A program made the translations under genes and the position numbers. The notes beneath the pieces were generated by a model that worked only from the letters and a program-made list of their open reading frames with translations, had not been told where the DNA came from and made no database searches. DNA of 64,000 nt from Turritopsis dohrnii. Its lineage: Eukaryota > Cnidaria > Hydrozoa > Anthoathecata > Oceaniidae. Shown here piece after piece: positions 12,894 through 24,908 of this stretch (positions within the stretch are counted from its first letter, which is position 1; each line of letters opens with the position of its first letter). The stretch covers positions 310,001-374,000 of the forward strand of contig BQMF02000370.1 of assembly GCA_027922465.2 (NCBI GenBank). Direction: 5' to 3'.

Positions 12894-13406
12894 CAGTGGG
12901 CAAAATCGTCAAAAAGTCACTACGACAAAGAGTATTTTCATTGAAATTATATGTACCCTATTCCCCCGCATATAAGCCCATGAGCTTTTATTTGAATTTT
13001 TGCCGATTTTTGAACTTTTAATTTGAAAAACGCTCCCGTATAAAAACCCATGGGCCTATATTTTTTTTATACTCAAAACAGCGATGATAAGGTTGGGTAA
13101 ATGAACGAGACAAATCATTTTTTTTTAAATGAGAGCTATTGTCTGTGGAAAAAGACAAAACAAAAGAGGTAATGGTTTAGAAGAGGTACGATGTAGATTC
13201 AGATCATTAAAGGACAAGAAACTAACTTTAAAAAAGTGGAACATGTAATGAAAGATATCTGTAAAAGTGAAAACGTTGTTTGAATACATCTTTGTTTGAA
13301 GTTGTTTTAAAGTCTCCCAGGGTGGGCTTATATGCGGGGGAATAGGGTATATTTCTGTAGAAATGCACTCCCTCGCAGAAACTTTTTAATAAATGCGCCC
13401 ACTGGG
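12894..13406. mobile_element. MITE, CCCAGTGGGCAAA family, copy 5, interrupted by another MITE
   Basis: The left half (CAGTGGGCAAAATCGTC to TTGAAATTATATG) and right half (TATTTCTGTAGAAATGCACTCC to GCGCCCACTGGG) together make one family member. Between them sits the separate inverted-repeat element at 12954-13349. Removing the insert restores the expected family sequence. Confidence 0.85.
12954..13349. mobile_element. MITE with perfect 27-bp terminal inverted repeats, nested
   Basis: Positions 12954-12980 (starting TACCCTATTCCCCCGCATAT) are the exact reverse complement of 13323-13349. The outer bases are consistent with a TA target duplication, as in Tc1/mariner or pogo-type elements. The interior (about 340 bases) has no coding frame. 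The perfect ends suggest a young insertion, and it must be younger than the MITE it interrupts. It contains a 24-base stretch (13172-13195) found again outside it at 13583-13606. Confidence 0.85.
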
Positions 13407-13897
13407 TGGTTATCATTGATTATATTTATCACAAACGTTTTTGATGTTTATCTTTTACTGTCATTCGAGGTCCATATTCAAGTCTATGTAGATTTCTATT
13501 CCTTTTTTTACCTGTAATGATAACATGATACCGAGGTACCATGTCAGTCACGAGGTCGGTTCACTATGTCTAATCCGGTTCTATGGTTTAGAAGAGGTAC
13601 GATGTACCTAATAAGATGTACGGAATAGTTAAATAATTTAGATGGGACAATATTTGCCGGAAATGAAATATTTCCGAAGTGGGATCAGGAATTCACTGTA
13701 AATCGTGAAATAAGCAAAGTGTTTTTTTTTTTGCATCCAGGGATTCTTCAGGATATCAAGCATCAATTCAACCTCGTACTCAGGCCTCTTTAATCTCCTT
13801 GAGTTCGTTTTGACGGTATACATAAGAACGACTTTGCTGAAGACTTATTTGAATGAATCGGTCGGAAATGACTATAAACAATTGTTTGTAAGAACTC

Positions 13898-13970
13898 AAA
13901 AACAAAACAAACAACAAACAAACAACAAATAAACAACAAACAAACAACAAACAAACAATAAACAAACAAA
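13898..13970. repeat. (CAAACAACAAA)n-type simple repeat
   Basis: A CA/AAC-only tract. The open frames across it on the minus strand (VCLLFVCCLF repeats) are translations of the microsatellite, not a gene. Confidence 0.9.
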
Positions 13971-14520
13971 GGTCCACACATATTGCGTTCACAATACGTC
14001 AGGTGAGAATTATTTTGTTCTCCAATTTTGTTAAAATGAGAAAATTAAGTTTAAAATTTCATAACCACACTGAATCTTTACGAAACCAACAAGATAAGAC
14101 TTTCATTTGAAGAAGATTTTGCGCTTGTTTTTGGAAACAGCTCACGGAGAAAGAACAAAATAATCCTGAAAAGTTTGAAAACAATCGGGGCTCAATTTTT
14201 CCAAAAATGGAGATAGAACATAATAATTCTCACCTAACGAATAGCCAATCATCATTGTATTCAAAACTATACAACTGATCTTGATTTAGGATGAAAAAAT
14301 GAAGATTGAAAATTGGGAACAAAAATAGGCCTCGTGCTTTTAGTGCTTCTAAAACTGTTATTTTTCCAGGAAGAGCCTATATAATTGTATTGTTTCAAGC
14401 AATTTTGCTGTAGTACTTCTTTAGTTCCAGCAGTTTCCTATGAAACATAATTTTCCAAACAGTTGCATCTTAAAAATGCGACCATTTTTTCAATGACGGT
14501 CAGTGATGGTTACATCCTAT

Positions 14521-14639
14521 CCCTAGTGGGCAAATTTGTTGAAAAATCACTACGAAGGTGTGCATTTACAAAGAAATATACACATCATTTAAATTAAAAT
14601 ACTCTTCCTTGCAGATACTTTTTGACGCCAGCTGGAGGG
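14521..14639. mobile_element. MITE, CCCAGTGGGCAAA family, copy 6
   Basis: Starts CCCTAGTGGGCAAATTTG with the core CACTACGAAGGTGTGCATTT. The right end is degraded (GACGCCAGCTGGAGG). Confidence 0.65.
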
Positions 14640-15251
14640 ATGGACCGAGGAACGTGCAGTGTCATATCACCCTGGCAAACATTTCTTAAACAAATAATAA
14701 TTTTTTTTTTCATTTTTGAGTTTTGTTTTTGTTTGTTGTCGACCTAACCTCGATTTATTTGCCAAACCTATCTATGGAATAAATTTTTGAAATAACTCAT
14801 TAACAAATAAAGTAAAAATTTTTCTTTTTATGGAAAAAAAATCCGATTATCATTTTAAATTCTACTTAGGGTGTTATGCATTTCTTGTATTAAGTGCGCA
14901 AACACGAAAAACACGAACCGAATTTAACCCAAACGGGTTAAACTGGTATCGGTGCTTCAAAAGTCAACTTTTTTTTTTAACCCATTCTTTATTTTCAAAT
15001 ACAGCTCGTTAAGGATTACTGAAGAAAAACAGAAACAGCTCACCATAAACTATAAATTTTTTCATATATTTTCGGTATTAAGCAAAAGAAAAATTTAATT
15101 GTTTGATATCCCAGCAACAATAACAACGTCTGCATGAATCTCTCTAATTCACCTCTCCCGAATTTATGTTTATACGTTGCATTCCAGCAATGTTTTCATG
15201 AAAACCTCGTTTGGAGCTTGATAATTACTGAAATTTCTCAACCTTAACCTC

Positions 15252-15312
15252 AACCTCGTCCCCAGGGCTTCTTGCCTTATCGAAAAAGGCAAGAAGCCCT
15301 GGGGACGAGGTT
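15252..15312. repeat. Perfect 27-bp hairpin of the CCTCGTCCCCAGGG repeat
   Basis: The left arm 15252-15278 (AACCTCGTCCCCAGGGCTTC and onward) is the exact reverse complement of 15286-15312, with a 7-base loop (ATCGAAA). Single arms of the same family occur at 10128 and 24909, so this is two head-to-head copies or a foldback end. Confidence 0.9.
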
Positions 15313-16451
15313 GTCGCAACCTGTGACCATAAAACAATTCTCCTGAAACAATGTCATACTTCAAAATGTGGTCTGTGAAAAAATCATAAAATGCGACGTG
15401 TAAACATGATATTCGGAGAGGTGTATCGATAAGTTGAGCTTGCAATGACTTTTTAGCATTTTAGCATTTAGCATTTTAATGTCGTTTGTTCCAGGTTTAA
15501 TTTAAAGTTAGATGTACACTTGGCATGAGCTTTTTTTTTAGGTAAACTCCATTTGATTAGCTTTTAATTTTAAAGTTTGGCGGAAGTAGATTTAGTTGTG
15601 AAATAAACATTTCAACACGTCTAAGAAAAGGTTACGACTTCTTCCTTTTAGCTACAACTTTTGTCCATGGCCCAAAAGCATTGCGAAATGGTTACAAGAA
15701 ATGCAATTTAAAGGAACATTCAGGATTGTATAAAAGTATACATTTACTAACCAACACCCTTTTTTATTAGCAACAAGTTCATAAGCAACACTAACGCATT
15801 TTCTCAAAAAGTTAAGCAACAGCACTACAAGAATCTTAGGTGGTAAACTAGCAACATGAAGTTTTAAAATGATACTGCGCTGGCATAGCTACAGCACAAA
15901 GTTGTAACATTAGGTTGTCACAGTACCCGTGCACTTTGTGTAATCATTTGAATGTCCTAGACTATATACTTTAAACGTACATAAAGGTTTTCAAGACGAG
16001 ACATATATATATATTCGATTAATCCTTACCAGCCAGTTAAGCAACATTACTACTAAAAAATGGTCATTTTTAAGCAACATTACTACTAATGTCTGACCTT
16101 GATTGCTTACAAAAAACACACACACAAAACGTGTACTACAAAAAGGTTGATGGTACGTCTGCCTTGATACCTCTTACAACACTTGAGCTATTAAAGAAAC
16201 AAGGACAGTAGCGAAGAGGGCACCAATATCAGATTGAGGCAAATATAAGAAAAACAACTCCTACGGTTCACGCTAATTTCAGGAGAAATGGTTTTAAAGA
16301 GTATATCAATAATAATCAAGGTTAATTGTGGGATCACAATTTTTAACAATTACTTTAAAAGGCCAAGTCGACAAATTCTCAGTTTCTTCTCGTCTGCACG
16401 AAAGAAAAAATAAAAGTCTAATTACATCTATAAGAACCTAGGTTAGCTTGT

Positions 16452-16573
16452 TAAAGGGGGGTTTACACGTAAAGATTTTTGAAACATTTTTCTTTCAAGC
16501 AGGTCTTTCAAGTCTTAAAACGCCAGTTTAAAGGAAAAATTGTTCAGGAATCCTTACTTGTAAACCCCCCTTA
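16452..16573. mobile_element. Short MITE with about 45-bp inverted ends, possible TTAA target
   Basis: The left end TTAAAGGGGGGTTTACACGT pairs with the right end GTAAACCCCCCTTAA, and pairing continues less perfectly inward (AAACATTTTTCTTT with AAGGAAAAATTGTT). The flanking TTAA on both sides would fit a piggyBac-like target duplication. It lies inside a minus-strand intron, just downstream of the exon at 16705. Confidence 0.75.
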
Positions 16574-16704
16574 AGCCTAGCATCGCTTGCAGTTTCTTTA
16601 GGTCACTGAAGCTTCCGTCCAATAGTTTCTCATAATTTGATTCCTTATAATGAAAAAACCAAAAAAAAACCCTCGACACATCATTTAAAGAAAAATAGGC
16701 TTAC

Positions 16705-16771
16705 CACTTTCTCGTTTTGACCAGTTGTCACCTAAGATCTTGTTAATAAAATTCAACCGTGAAGACATCAT
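16705..16771 (-). CDS. Alternative first exon or 27-nt microexon of the unknown nuclear-like protein
   Basis: The donor is AAAGTG|gtaagc at 16705. Two readings fit. (1) A first exon starting at ATG 16771 encodes 22 residues (MMSSRLNFINKILGDNWSKR..) and ends in phase 1. (2) An internal microexon, 16705-16731, lies after acceptor gatcttag|GTGAC and encodes GDNWSKRES, joining the exon at 18549-18661 in phase. Both join 12062-12280 in phase. Reading (1) is favoured by a palindromic CRE/E-box cluster 365 bases upstream; reading (2) by the good splice sites of the 18549-18661 exon. Transcript data would decide. Confidence 0.45.
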
Positions 16772-17134
16772 AAATTATATTCACTAAAACCCCAAAATAA
16801 TAAAAGAAAAATATTATTGAGTTTTTGTTATTGTCGTTTTTGATTTCATTTAATATTCTAACTTTCACCACGAAATTTAACACCTTTTATTAAAACCTCA
16901 ACGAAGGAGTGTATTTGTGTTGCGCGTAAATACGTTCCTTTGACGTAACTTAGGAAGTTCAATCATCTGTGTTCTATTCTTTTCTGTTAAGTTTCCACGC
17001 GTAGTATAAAAAATTTGCTTCCGTAATAATTTACAAAGGAGAAATTAACGAATTTTGATTCTTTATCTCACTATCTGATACTTATAAAATTGATTTAATA
17101 CAAATTGTCTGACGTACGGTTGTTTACGGACGTA

Positions 17135-17160
17135 ATCACGTGACGTGATGACGTCATCAC
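17135..17160 (-). promoter_or_regulatory. CRE / E-box palindrome cluster, candidate promoter
   Basis: The sequence contains an E-box CACGTG (17138-17143) and a full CRE palindrome TGACGTCA (about 17149-17156), arranged as ATCACGTGACGTGATGACGT. CRE and E-box sites are typical of CpG-containing animal promoters. The location about 365 bases upstream of the ATG at 16771 suggests a promoter for the alternative first exon. A plus-strand promoter is equally possible from the motif alone. Confidence 0.4.
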
Positions 17161-18133
17161 AAGTATTATGTCATTATAAAAAAAGCACGTCGCAAAATTC
17201 GAAGTGCTGGCAGTTAGTAGTCATGGAAACAAAAAGAAGAGGAATAAAACTTAAATTACAATCCTGTTTAAATTGATCGAGAATGATGTCTGCGTTTAAG
17301 TCTTTATTTAGTATTCCTGAAAGTCATAATTGAACCATCAACACAACAGGTTTGAATGGTAATGGGTTGGTTTTAAGAAAGCCACCAAAAAAAGGCCAAC
17401 CTCGGACCTAGATCCTCTTTTCTTCTTATAATCAGACTTGAAGTATTTGTTTAAAAAATCAAAGGCGATGGAGAACATATTTTTTAATATACCATATACA
17501 TACAGAACGTTTGAATTGTCAATATTTATTTTGCTGCTAACAAATCTTGTATAAGATAAACAAAACAATAAGAAAGTAAACACCAAGTTGTCAATGATTT
17601 CAAAATTTAAGATAATTGCGGAGTTTCCTTTTGTTTGAAAGAATTTCCTAGTTTAGGACAATTGCTTTAACAAATGGTCATGTAAAAAAGCCTTGTTTGG
17701 TCTATATTTGCAAACATTCTAACATGGAGAACGACCAAACCAGTTTATTGGAGAATGCTTTAAAAAACAAAGTGGAAACGGCAAAAGCTTTTGGCTTAAT
17801 CTACTGTATATTAATCTATTGTACACATTTTGGATAGAATTTGAAGCCAAAAAAAAGTTTCCGTCCGATAAATATTAGATATCAGACGTTCCGTCCGACA
17901 TTTAATTGTGTTATTATCTTAACTTGATAGAACCAGGCATTGTCAAACAAAAAAGATTTGTATTATTGTTCAAAATACAGTATATACTCTAGCCATAAAA
18001 ATATATTTCCCTTTCCTTCTAACTCCGTCAAGTTTCGATAGAAACAAGTATGGAATCTAAAAATTTAAAATGGTAATTTTATCGATTCCGTCCGACATTA
18101 AAATTAAACTCCAAACATTCCCGGTCAATAAAT

Positions 18134-18199
18134 TACCGGTGGGCGCAGATTGAAAGTTTACGTTATTTACCGGTGGGCGCAGATTGAAAGTTTACGTTA
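18134..18199. repeat. 34-bp tandem duplication
   Basis: The unit beginning TACCGGTGGGCGCAGATTGA is repeated twice with no mismatch in the shared core. It is followed by AT-rich DNA. Confidence 0.9.
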
Positions 18200-18548
18200 A
18201 ACGCATTATACGCCTGATTTGGCATTTTGAAAAAATACAAATTAATCAATTAGCTAACTGTATCTATTGAAGTTATTTTATAACTACTTTAAAAAAATTA
18301 TTATTATTATTATTCGTATCTCGCCATCTACGTTAACAAAAACCACAACGCCAGAACGTCACAAAAGTACGACATGCATCCAACAAAAATATCCGACATA
18401 CCGTGGTAAATCACTCGGATATGTCGGTTCTTAAATCTTGTATGTATGATTCATACCAATTTAAAATCAAAATATCACCGACCTCATCCCCAGGCCTTCC
18501 ATCGAGGTAGTCTAGTGACAAGGTTGTAATATGACATCTACTACTTAC

Positions 18549-18661
18549 CGACCAGTTCAAAAAGGTTCAGCTTCAACGAAGATGACTTGTCATTTGGTAC
18601 GGCAGAAACATACTTGACGGATGCACTGACGTTATTATTGTCGGATGCATTATCCTTCGAG
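18549..18661 (-). CDS. Exon, Ser/Asn-rich segment of the unknown nuclear-like protein (5' part)
   Basis: It is bounded by acceptor ccgctttttag|CTCGAAG (18661) and an ideal donor GGTCG|gtaagt (18549). The 113 bases code in one open frame for a hydrophilic segment (SKDNASDNNNVSASVKY then KLNLFELV) ending in phase 1, compatible with the microexon at 16705-16731 or directly with 12062-12280. The upstream part of the gene was not found, so the start of the long isoform is unknown. No known domain. Confidence 0.55.
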
Positions 18662-18995
18662 CTAAAAAGCGGTTAATAATCTGAATCGAAATTATCTGCA
18701 TAAATCAGTCGCTTTTAAACACTACAATATTAAAGATAATGAACTGTCATATGTTGAGATGAGGGTTGCACAATGCTGATGTCAGTAGTGATAGAACAAT
18801 TGAGAAATGATCTGGGAACGAACAGCTGTTTATTATTAACAAAGAGTTCAAACAAAGTAGAAAGATGATTGGCTGTCTCGTGTAGATTATCTTACAAGAA
18901 AACTGCTGACACACTTTTTTCTCAAGCTTGTGATTATCTTTAATGTTCATACTTATTTTCATTTTTAATATATAACAGACCTTATTCTTTTGAAA

Positions 18996-19100
18996 TACAG
19001 TGGATCCTCCTTATATAGCACGAAATCTAAAAGAACCCTCCTGTTACAAACTCTATAGGGGGGACATCTTCTATATAGCGGACCCCCCATAAAGCGCGGA
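18996..19100. repeat. Pogo/Tigger-like MITE remnant
   Basis: It begins TACAGTGGATCCTCCTTATA and contains repeated TATAGCGGAC / ATAAAGCG motifs. Elements at 44960 and 49686 carry the same CTCTATAAAGCGGA signature, so they form one dispersed family. Ends are too diverged for exact borders. Confidence 0.5.
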
Positions 19101-19551
19101 GCTTTTTGAAATCCATTCTTAAAAGTTTCTTCGCGAAAGCTACAATCTTTCTCCGCCTTCTTCACACACAAACAGTGTGACGTAGAAGAAAGGGTCTGTT
19201 ACTTAAATCAATACTAAATCTAAAACTTCAATCCTTCAAGATTTTTTTACTATTTCTTATGCTGATTCACAGAGAGTTGGGGTGAAATCTCTACACCCAA
19301 AAGTTATGGGGTTACAGAGTCACATATCAATGGAGTTGTGTCAAGCCTTGTTCTTTCAGATAATAGAAAGTGACGTTTCCACAAGAATCAATCTGCCAAT
19401 CACTAAATAAGTGAGACAAACTTTGGCAAAAAGAAAAAATTGCTGTTGGGAACTTTTTCTACTGCGGCACATTTACTATTTCGGTATATGTTCCGTAATT
19501 ACAAATATTCTTGAAGTGATGTGCAGAAAATATGAAAAAGAAACGAGAGAC

Positions 19552-19554
19552 AAA

Positions 19555-19589
<35 letters not shown>

Positions 19590-19593
19590 ATAC
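19552..19593. repeat. (AAAT)n microsatellite
   Basis: About ten AAAT/AATA units in a row. The open minus-strand frame over it is its translation. Confidence 0.95.
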
Positions 19594-22009
19594 GAAAAAA
19601 GACAAAAATAACTAACAAAACAAAAGAAAACAAAAAAAGTAAATAAATAAAAAATAAATATGAAACAAAAACAATATTCAGATAAACACGTGTCCTTATG
19701 TTACGTATCACCAATTTATATATATTACCTTGCGTGACTGATCAATATACAAGACATCGAGTACTAAAGATCGAGGTAGTAAAGTTATTCACAGTTATCA
19801 AATGGATTTCCAGACGAGATCAACAAAACGTAAAATATTAAATATTGTGTCATTTATGACAAGAATTATAGAATTATATCTGAATAGTTGTTTTGTGTTC
19901 CCTGGAGACAATGATTCTAATTGGAAAATCGCTTTTTTAGCGTGTTCTTATACTGAGTCTTAACGTAAAATAAAGTCTTTATCAATTGTTTTTTTCTGCT
20001 TCCGAATAACCGATCGGTCTTTGAAACGGGACAATATAAAGCTGCTTCGTAGTTAGTTGAATCGGACAGGGATCAAATCCGATCCGGGCATATAATAATA
20101 CAAGGAACAACGGAACGGCGGGACAGGATACGGAACTGGAAAAATTCGAAAAATCATAGTCAAAAACAATGAAATAAGGTAAAATATTTTGTTATAAAGG
20201 TCGTTGCCAGTATTTTTAGTGATCCCACAAAATTTTTTCTCGCCAAATTAGATTATTTTTCTGTTCCCACAAACTTAAACTCTTGGAAAAGCGTATTGTC
20301 CATTATTTATTTCCTTATTTAAGACTAGCTTGCAACTGCGGTAAATATTAAGCCAGTCCGTGAGCAAAACTTTTCGATTGTGTCGTTAATTTATTCGACT
20401 TCGAAGTAGCTTCCGTAGAGTTAAATGGAATGAAAAATAAGGAGGAATTTACTTTTCACGAAACTAGTTCTTAGTGTAAAATTTGTCTGGCTTAGCGAGG
20501 GTATGTGTAAGGTGTAAGGTAATGCACACACGTTTATAAGAGATTTTATTAATTACAAGATGCATAAAAATGTATCAATAAAGGGTCAACATTCATACCA
20601 GGGCACTGTTAAATAATAATGAAAGGTCCTTGATTTACGCAGTGGGTAAGAAAAAGGGGAAGAAATCAGGCATCGAAGGCATGTAAGTAAACCTGAGGAA
20701 TGAAAAGTTTTTGAATGTAAGAATTGAAGGTTACGTTTTACCTGTCACTGACCTATATAAGAGCATGAGAAATTTCATTTATAACATGCATCTAATAATC
20801 TCCAAGAAATGTTCTCGCTTCAACCAAATATTGTATTTGTTGTCCTTTTTGTATTGTGAGTAATTATATATTACTGTTCACTTTTGTTTTTTAATTCAAT
20901 GTGAGAGTTGTCAATATATCGTCTATCTTAATCATTATGCAATATCGCCAAATGAAGCCATAATTTGTATCGCCTTTGATTATTGATCCGACATGCCCCA
21001 AATAATTATTTTTTCAGCTGTACCAAGTTAGAGACATAGCAGTAGTTATTCTTCTGTTTGGTTGCTTTTCTGATAAACAGAACAACATATAAAAAGTTAA
21101 CCGACGACCCTATCCATATCTGATCTAAATTTTGTCAACTTTAACTGACGAAATTTTGGAACCTCAAAAATTAGAAAATTTAGGTCAACTGAGCTTAAGG
21201 AAACGTAGGCCGTTATCACCAATTCTGACATTTGATATTTCTGTGAATGTTCAGAAAATGTTTTCCCAAAGGTCCTCAGATTTTATAAGTCGGCGACGTA
21301 TTTTATACGGAGCGACTATTGGTTTCGGTTTTCATGTTTTTGCTCCAACAATTTGTTATTTATTTATTTATTTTTATCTCTATAGTATTTTCACGATAAC
21401 TGTCTATTGTTCGATATTCTTTTGTTATTTCATTCATTTCTTAAACTTTCTGTTATACTTAGTAATAGTGAAATTATTCTTTTGTTTTTATTGGTATTAT
21501 GCTCAACCAACCTTCTTTTGTTTTTGTTGGTATTATGCTCAACCAACCATTTTGTCCTTTGAAATTTTTTCATGTAGTAAGACCAATTCTAGTCGAGGAT
21601 TTTGTTACAATTTAACAGGATTCTTTGTGCACTACTACTAATACAAGTTTTTATTTAGCTTTTTACGTAAAGAATTATCTTAAATTAAAGAAAGGCGTTG
21701 CACTACATTTGGGAAATCTAAAATTTATTCTTAGGTTTTGAAACAGGAATATTTATGTTCATATAGTCGTATAGTTTGTATTTATTTTGAAATAAAAATA
21801 ATTCATACACAGAGACTCCCACTTACTGCCTCATTTAAATGAATACAATTTGGTTTTCTCACTTTTTCATTTCGCCGACTTTGCAACCGATTGCGGCTGC
21901 TTTATTTTAAGTTCAAGAATTTCAGCGTTGAGTATCAATTAATAAAACAACAACGAAAGGATTTTTTAACTCCTGGAAATGCTGCAAAGATTGTTTAACT
22001 GTCGATATA

Positions 22010-22098
22010 AAAAACAACAACAACAACAAGCAACAACAACAACAACAACAAACAACAACAAAAACAAAAACAATAATAAAAACAACAAAAAACAAACT
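22010..22098. repeat. (CAA)n-rich simple repeat
   Basis: An AAC/CAA-only tract with A-rich end. The antisense frame gives a Cys/Leu/Val-only string and is not a gene. Confidence 0.9.
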
Positions 22099-22966
22099 CA
22101 AAAATATAAACAATCTGGAAAAATTATACCTAAAACGAGCGTTCATTAGTCCCATTACAAACAGTTTTCTTTAAGGATCAGTTACCAAAACAATTTTCTC
22201 GAAAGAATTAAAAAAAAAAAAAAAAAAGAAAAAAAGAAAGTTAGAAGCATAACTGACATATATACCTTATGTTTTATGAATTACCGAAGCTGCTTTCAGA
22301 CGACGAACTTATATGACTCCACTAACAACAGACAACAACCATCCAGGTGTTGAGCTCTATGGTAACACAAAAATACAGCGTCAATTACAACGACGGCACA
22401 GTAAATTTCCAAGTCCTGTGAAGCGAGGTTGCCTCTAGGATGATATCCCGACCGGCCATTTACGCAACTACCAATAATCCCCAACCTCAACCCCAACCCT
22501 TCTCCTATTTTTGCTTGTTAGGTAAAAATCCGGTCGGGGAAATGTCCGGATACCTACTGTAATTGATCTATTAAGCGCCGCTACTCGATTGAGCGCTGCA
22601 CTTTTGATAAATATAATTTGATAATCACCGTAGTTCTTTGTTTTAAAGATAATGAACTATTATTTGTAGAGCTGAGGGTTGCACTATGCTGATGTTAGCA
22701 GAAATGGAACAATTGGGAAATGGTCTGGGAACGAGCAACTATTTATTATTAACAAGGCTCTCTGCACACCAAAGGCTTGATACATCGAGACTTATACTGT
22801 AGATAATATTTTTGAAGAGTCTCGTCTCGGAAATTGAGTCTTTTTCTTGCTCTCCAACCGAGCAGAACAAATTTGGTAAAAAAAAAAAGAAAAGGAAAAT
22901 GCTTAAGAAAAAGTTGTAAGCATCAATGTAAACCATTAACAAAGACCTAGTTACATTAAAAGTTTA

Positions 22967-23926
22967 ACCCAGTTAACACACGACGTCAAAACAACGTTGT
23001 TTTATGGTTGTTTTAACGTCGTCACCAAAAACGACCATTAAGCGACGTCAAGAAAACGTCGGGGTTGGTCGCAAATAATTGCGACCTGGAAAAACATTTC
23101 ATTTGAAAAAACATTTCAATATCCTGCAATGGACGAAAGCTTATGTCGTGAATAAAGTGGTATATACTGTAATTTTGCATTTATTCTATTAAAATCATTT
23201 ATTTGCTTATAGTCAATTCTGATGTTCTTTCGACGTCAAAAGAACCATTGACGAATATGTGTTTATACGTCCATGAAAGAACGTTGCATTTTATCTTCCT
23301 GCATTCTGATGCAATTTAGTTCGTAAGGTAATCATCTTGACAACCATGAAAAATGTGTCTTCCTTTACCTATTCATTTGTATCAAAGAATACAAGAATCT
23401 CTGAATGAATAAATATAATCCAAGATTAAGAAAGAAACGTAAAACGATGGTTTGTGAACTGTACACTACAAGCATTAAAGCGATGTTTCAAAAGCAAGCA
23501 AAAGTTATATTGCACTTTTTCTTTTATTTCGTCATTTCGTTCTTTTCCATCTTAGCCTAATCGAAATTAGGTTGGTGATTTTGATAATAGTCAAATACAT
23601 TAGCACATGTTAAGGCGCCGTAGTGTAGTGATTTTCTCTCTCAGATTTCATGCGGGAGGTCGGGGTTTGATTCCTGCTAGTGACTTTTTATTTGTTGTCA
23701 TTACCTTTCGTCGTTAATTTGACCATGCTACAACGTCAATGTAATGTTGTTTTGATCGTTGCACAACGTCCCTACAACGTCATTTTTAATTATTTTTAAT
23801 CGTCGTTTTGACGTCAAAATCCGACGTTGTTTTGCTGTTTCCATTTCGACCATTAAACGATCGTCATAAGACGATGGAATACGACGTCGAAACAACGTCG
23901 AAACAACGTCTTTGTGCTAACTGGGT
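22967..23926. mobile_element. 960-bp inverted-repeat element rich in AACGTCG motifs
   Basis: The ends are ACCCAGTTAACACA (22967-22980) and TGTGCTAACTGGGT (23913-23926), inverted copies with one mismatch. Subterminal regions on both sides are packed with self-complementary AACGTCGTTTTGACGTC-type motifs that could form extended foldback structure or bind a transposase. The interior has no transposase frame, so it is non-autonomous. It carries a tRNA-like insert at 23613-23690. Confidence 0.75.
23613..23690 (+). repeat. tRNA-like sequence (SINE head or tRNA pseudogene)
   Basis: GGCGCCGTAGTGTAGTGATT resembles a 5' tRNA half with A-box, and GGTTTGATTCC fits a B-box (GGTTCGATTCC with one change). 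The acceptor ends do not pair well and the anticodon arm is unclear, so a functional tRNA is not claimed. Confidence 0.45.
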
Positions 23927-24026
23927 AAGGAAGTCTCAACAAGCTTTGGAACAAACGCCGCAGTCGATTAATTGCCGCAGTCAAATACCTACCGCGTCTA
24001 AAAAACATTAAAAACTTTAATTAGCG

Positions 24027-24153
24027 CCGCATAAAATCGTCAAAACATTTCTGCGATGAAGAGCATTTTTATTGCAATAGCGTGTATATATTTCCATATA
24101 TTTCCATGCACTCTTTCCCATTGATTTCCCATCCAATACTTTTGCCCACTGGG
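24027..24153. mobile_element. MITE, CCCAGTGGGCAAA family, copy 7
   Basis: The right end CTTTTGCCCACTGGG is intact. The core TGCGATGAAGAGCATTTTTA is clear and the left end is degraded to GCCGCATAAAATCGTC. Confidence 0.7.
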
Positions 24154-24908
24154 ATCGATGTTAGTGCCAAGGTTTGGATTTCGCTTGACTAAATCATAAT
24201 AAGTACTTTCGAAGTTCATAAAGCCTGGTTCAGACCTGACGGTTGCGACGATTCAAATTTAGTGTAATCGTCGTCATCATCTAATGTCAACATTTTTGTA
24301 ATCGTCGTAATCGTCATAAACGTGAAGATCGTGAAGGCACGTGCTTCAAATTTTAAGAAGTTCAAACTTAAAACAAGGGAAAGAAGTGTCGTGTGTTTGA
24401 AACAATTTTGAAATTAGTAATTTTGGATACTTGAGAATGTTCAGAGCTGCCGATTGGCGATTACCACGATTGATATTTTTTTAATCGTCGTAATCGTCGT
24501 AATCGTCAGGTCTGAACCAGGCTTTAAAGGACAGAATCAGTCCTGCGCAATGTGAAGTCAAAATGGTAATTTAAATTGCTATATCACATTTAGAGAACAC
24601 TCTCATTGATGAAAAGGTATTTTTGACCAAACATATAGATACCATGCCCAAATTTTACGTTACTAGAAGGAAAAAAGTGCATTTAATTTTTTATAAATGA
24701 TATAAATTTTATAATTTTTTTTTCGCAAAATTTCTATTTTCGGGTGTTTTTCCGATTATTCCGATTCTATGTGGTCTGATTTAGTTTGCTTAGCTATTTT
24801 GATGGAAAGTTATTTTCGTAAAATATATACATTATCTTCTGTGACGCATATATATTTTTTTTGACTAAATAGGAATGACCTAAACAGCACACATTGACTA
24901 TGGCTGAA

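Larger units (their letters stand above)
18700..22960. other. Gene-poor repeat-rich stretch
   Basis: Besides the microsatellites it holds a 36-bp tandem duplication at about 21479-21548 (unit includes TTGGTATTATGCTCAACCAA), an AAC-rich simple repeat at 22010-22098 and a poly-A tract near 22209-22231. The open frame at 21132-21641 has a TTG start, is hydrophobic low complexity and spans the tandem duplication; it is not supported as a gene. Confidence 0.5.

Noticed and set aside
13780..13992. Minus-strand Cys/Leu/Val/Phe repeat frame
   Set aside because: Translation of a CAAACAACAAA simple repeat.
21132..21641. Longest plus-strand open frame in the region, 169 codons
   Set aside because: TTG start, hydrophobic low-complexity composition, covers a 36-bp tandem duplication and matches no domain.
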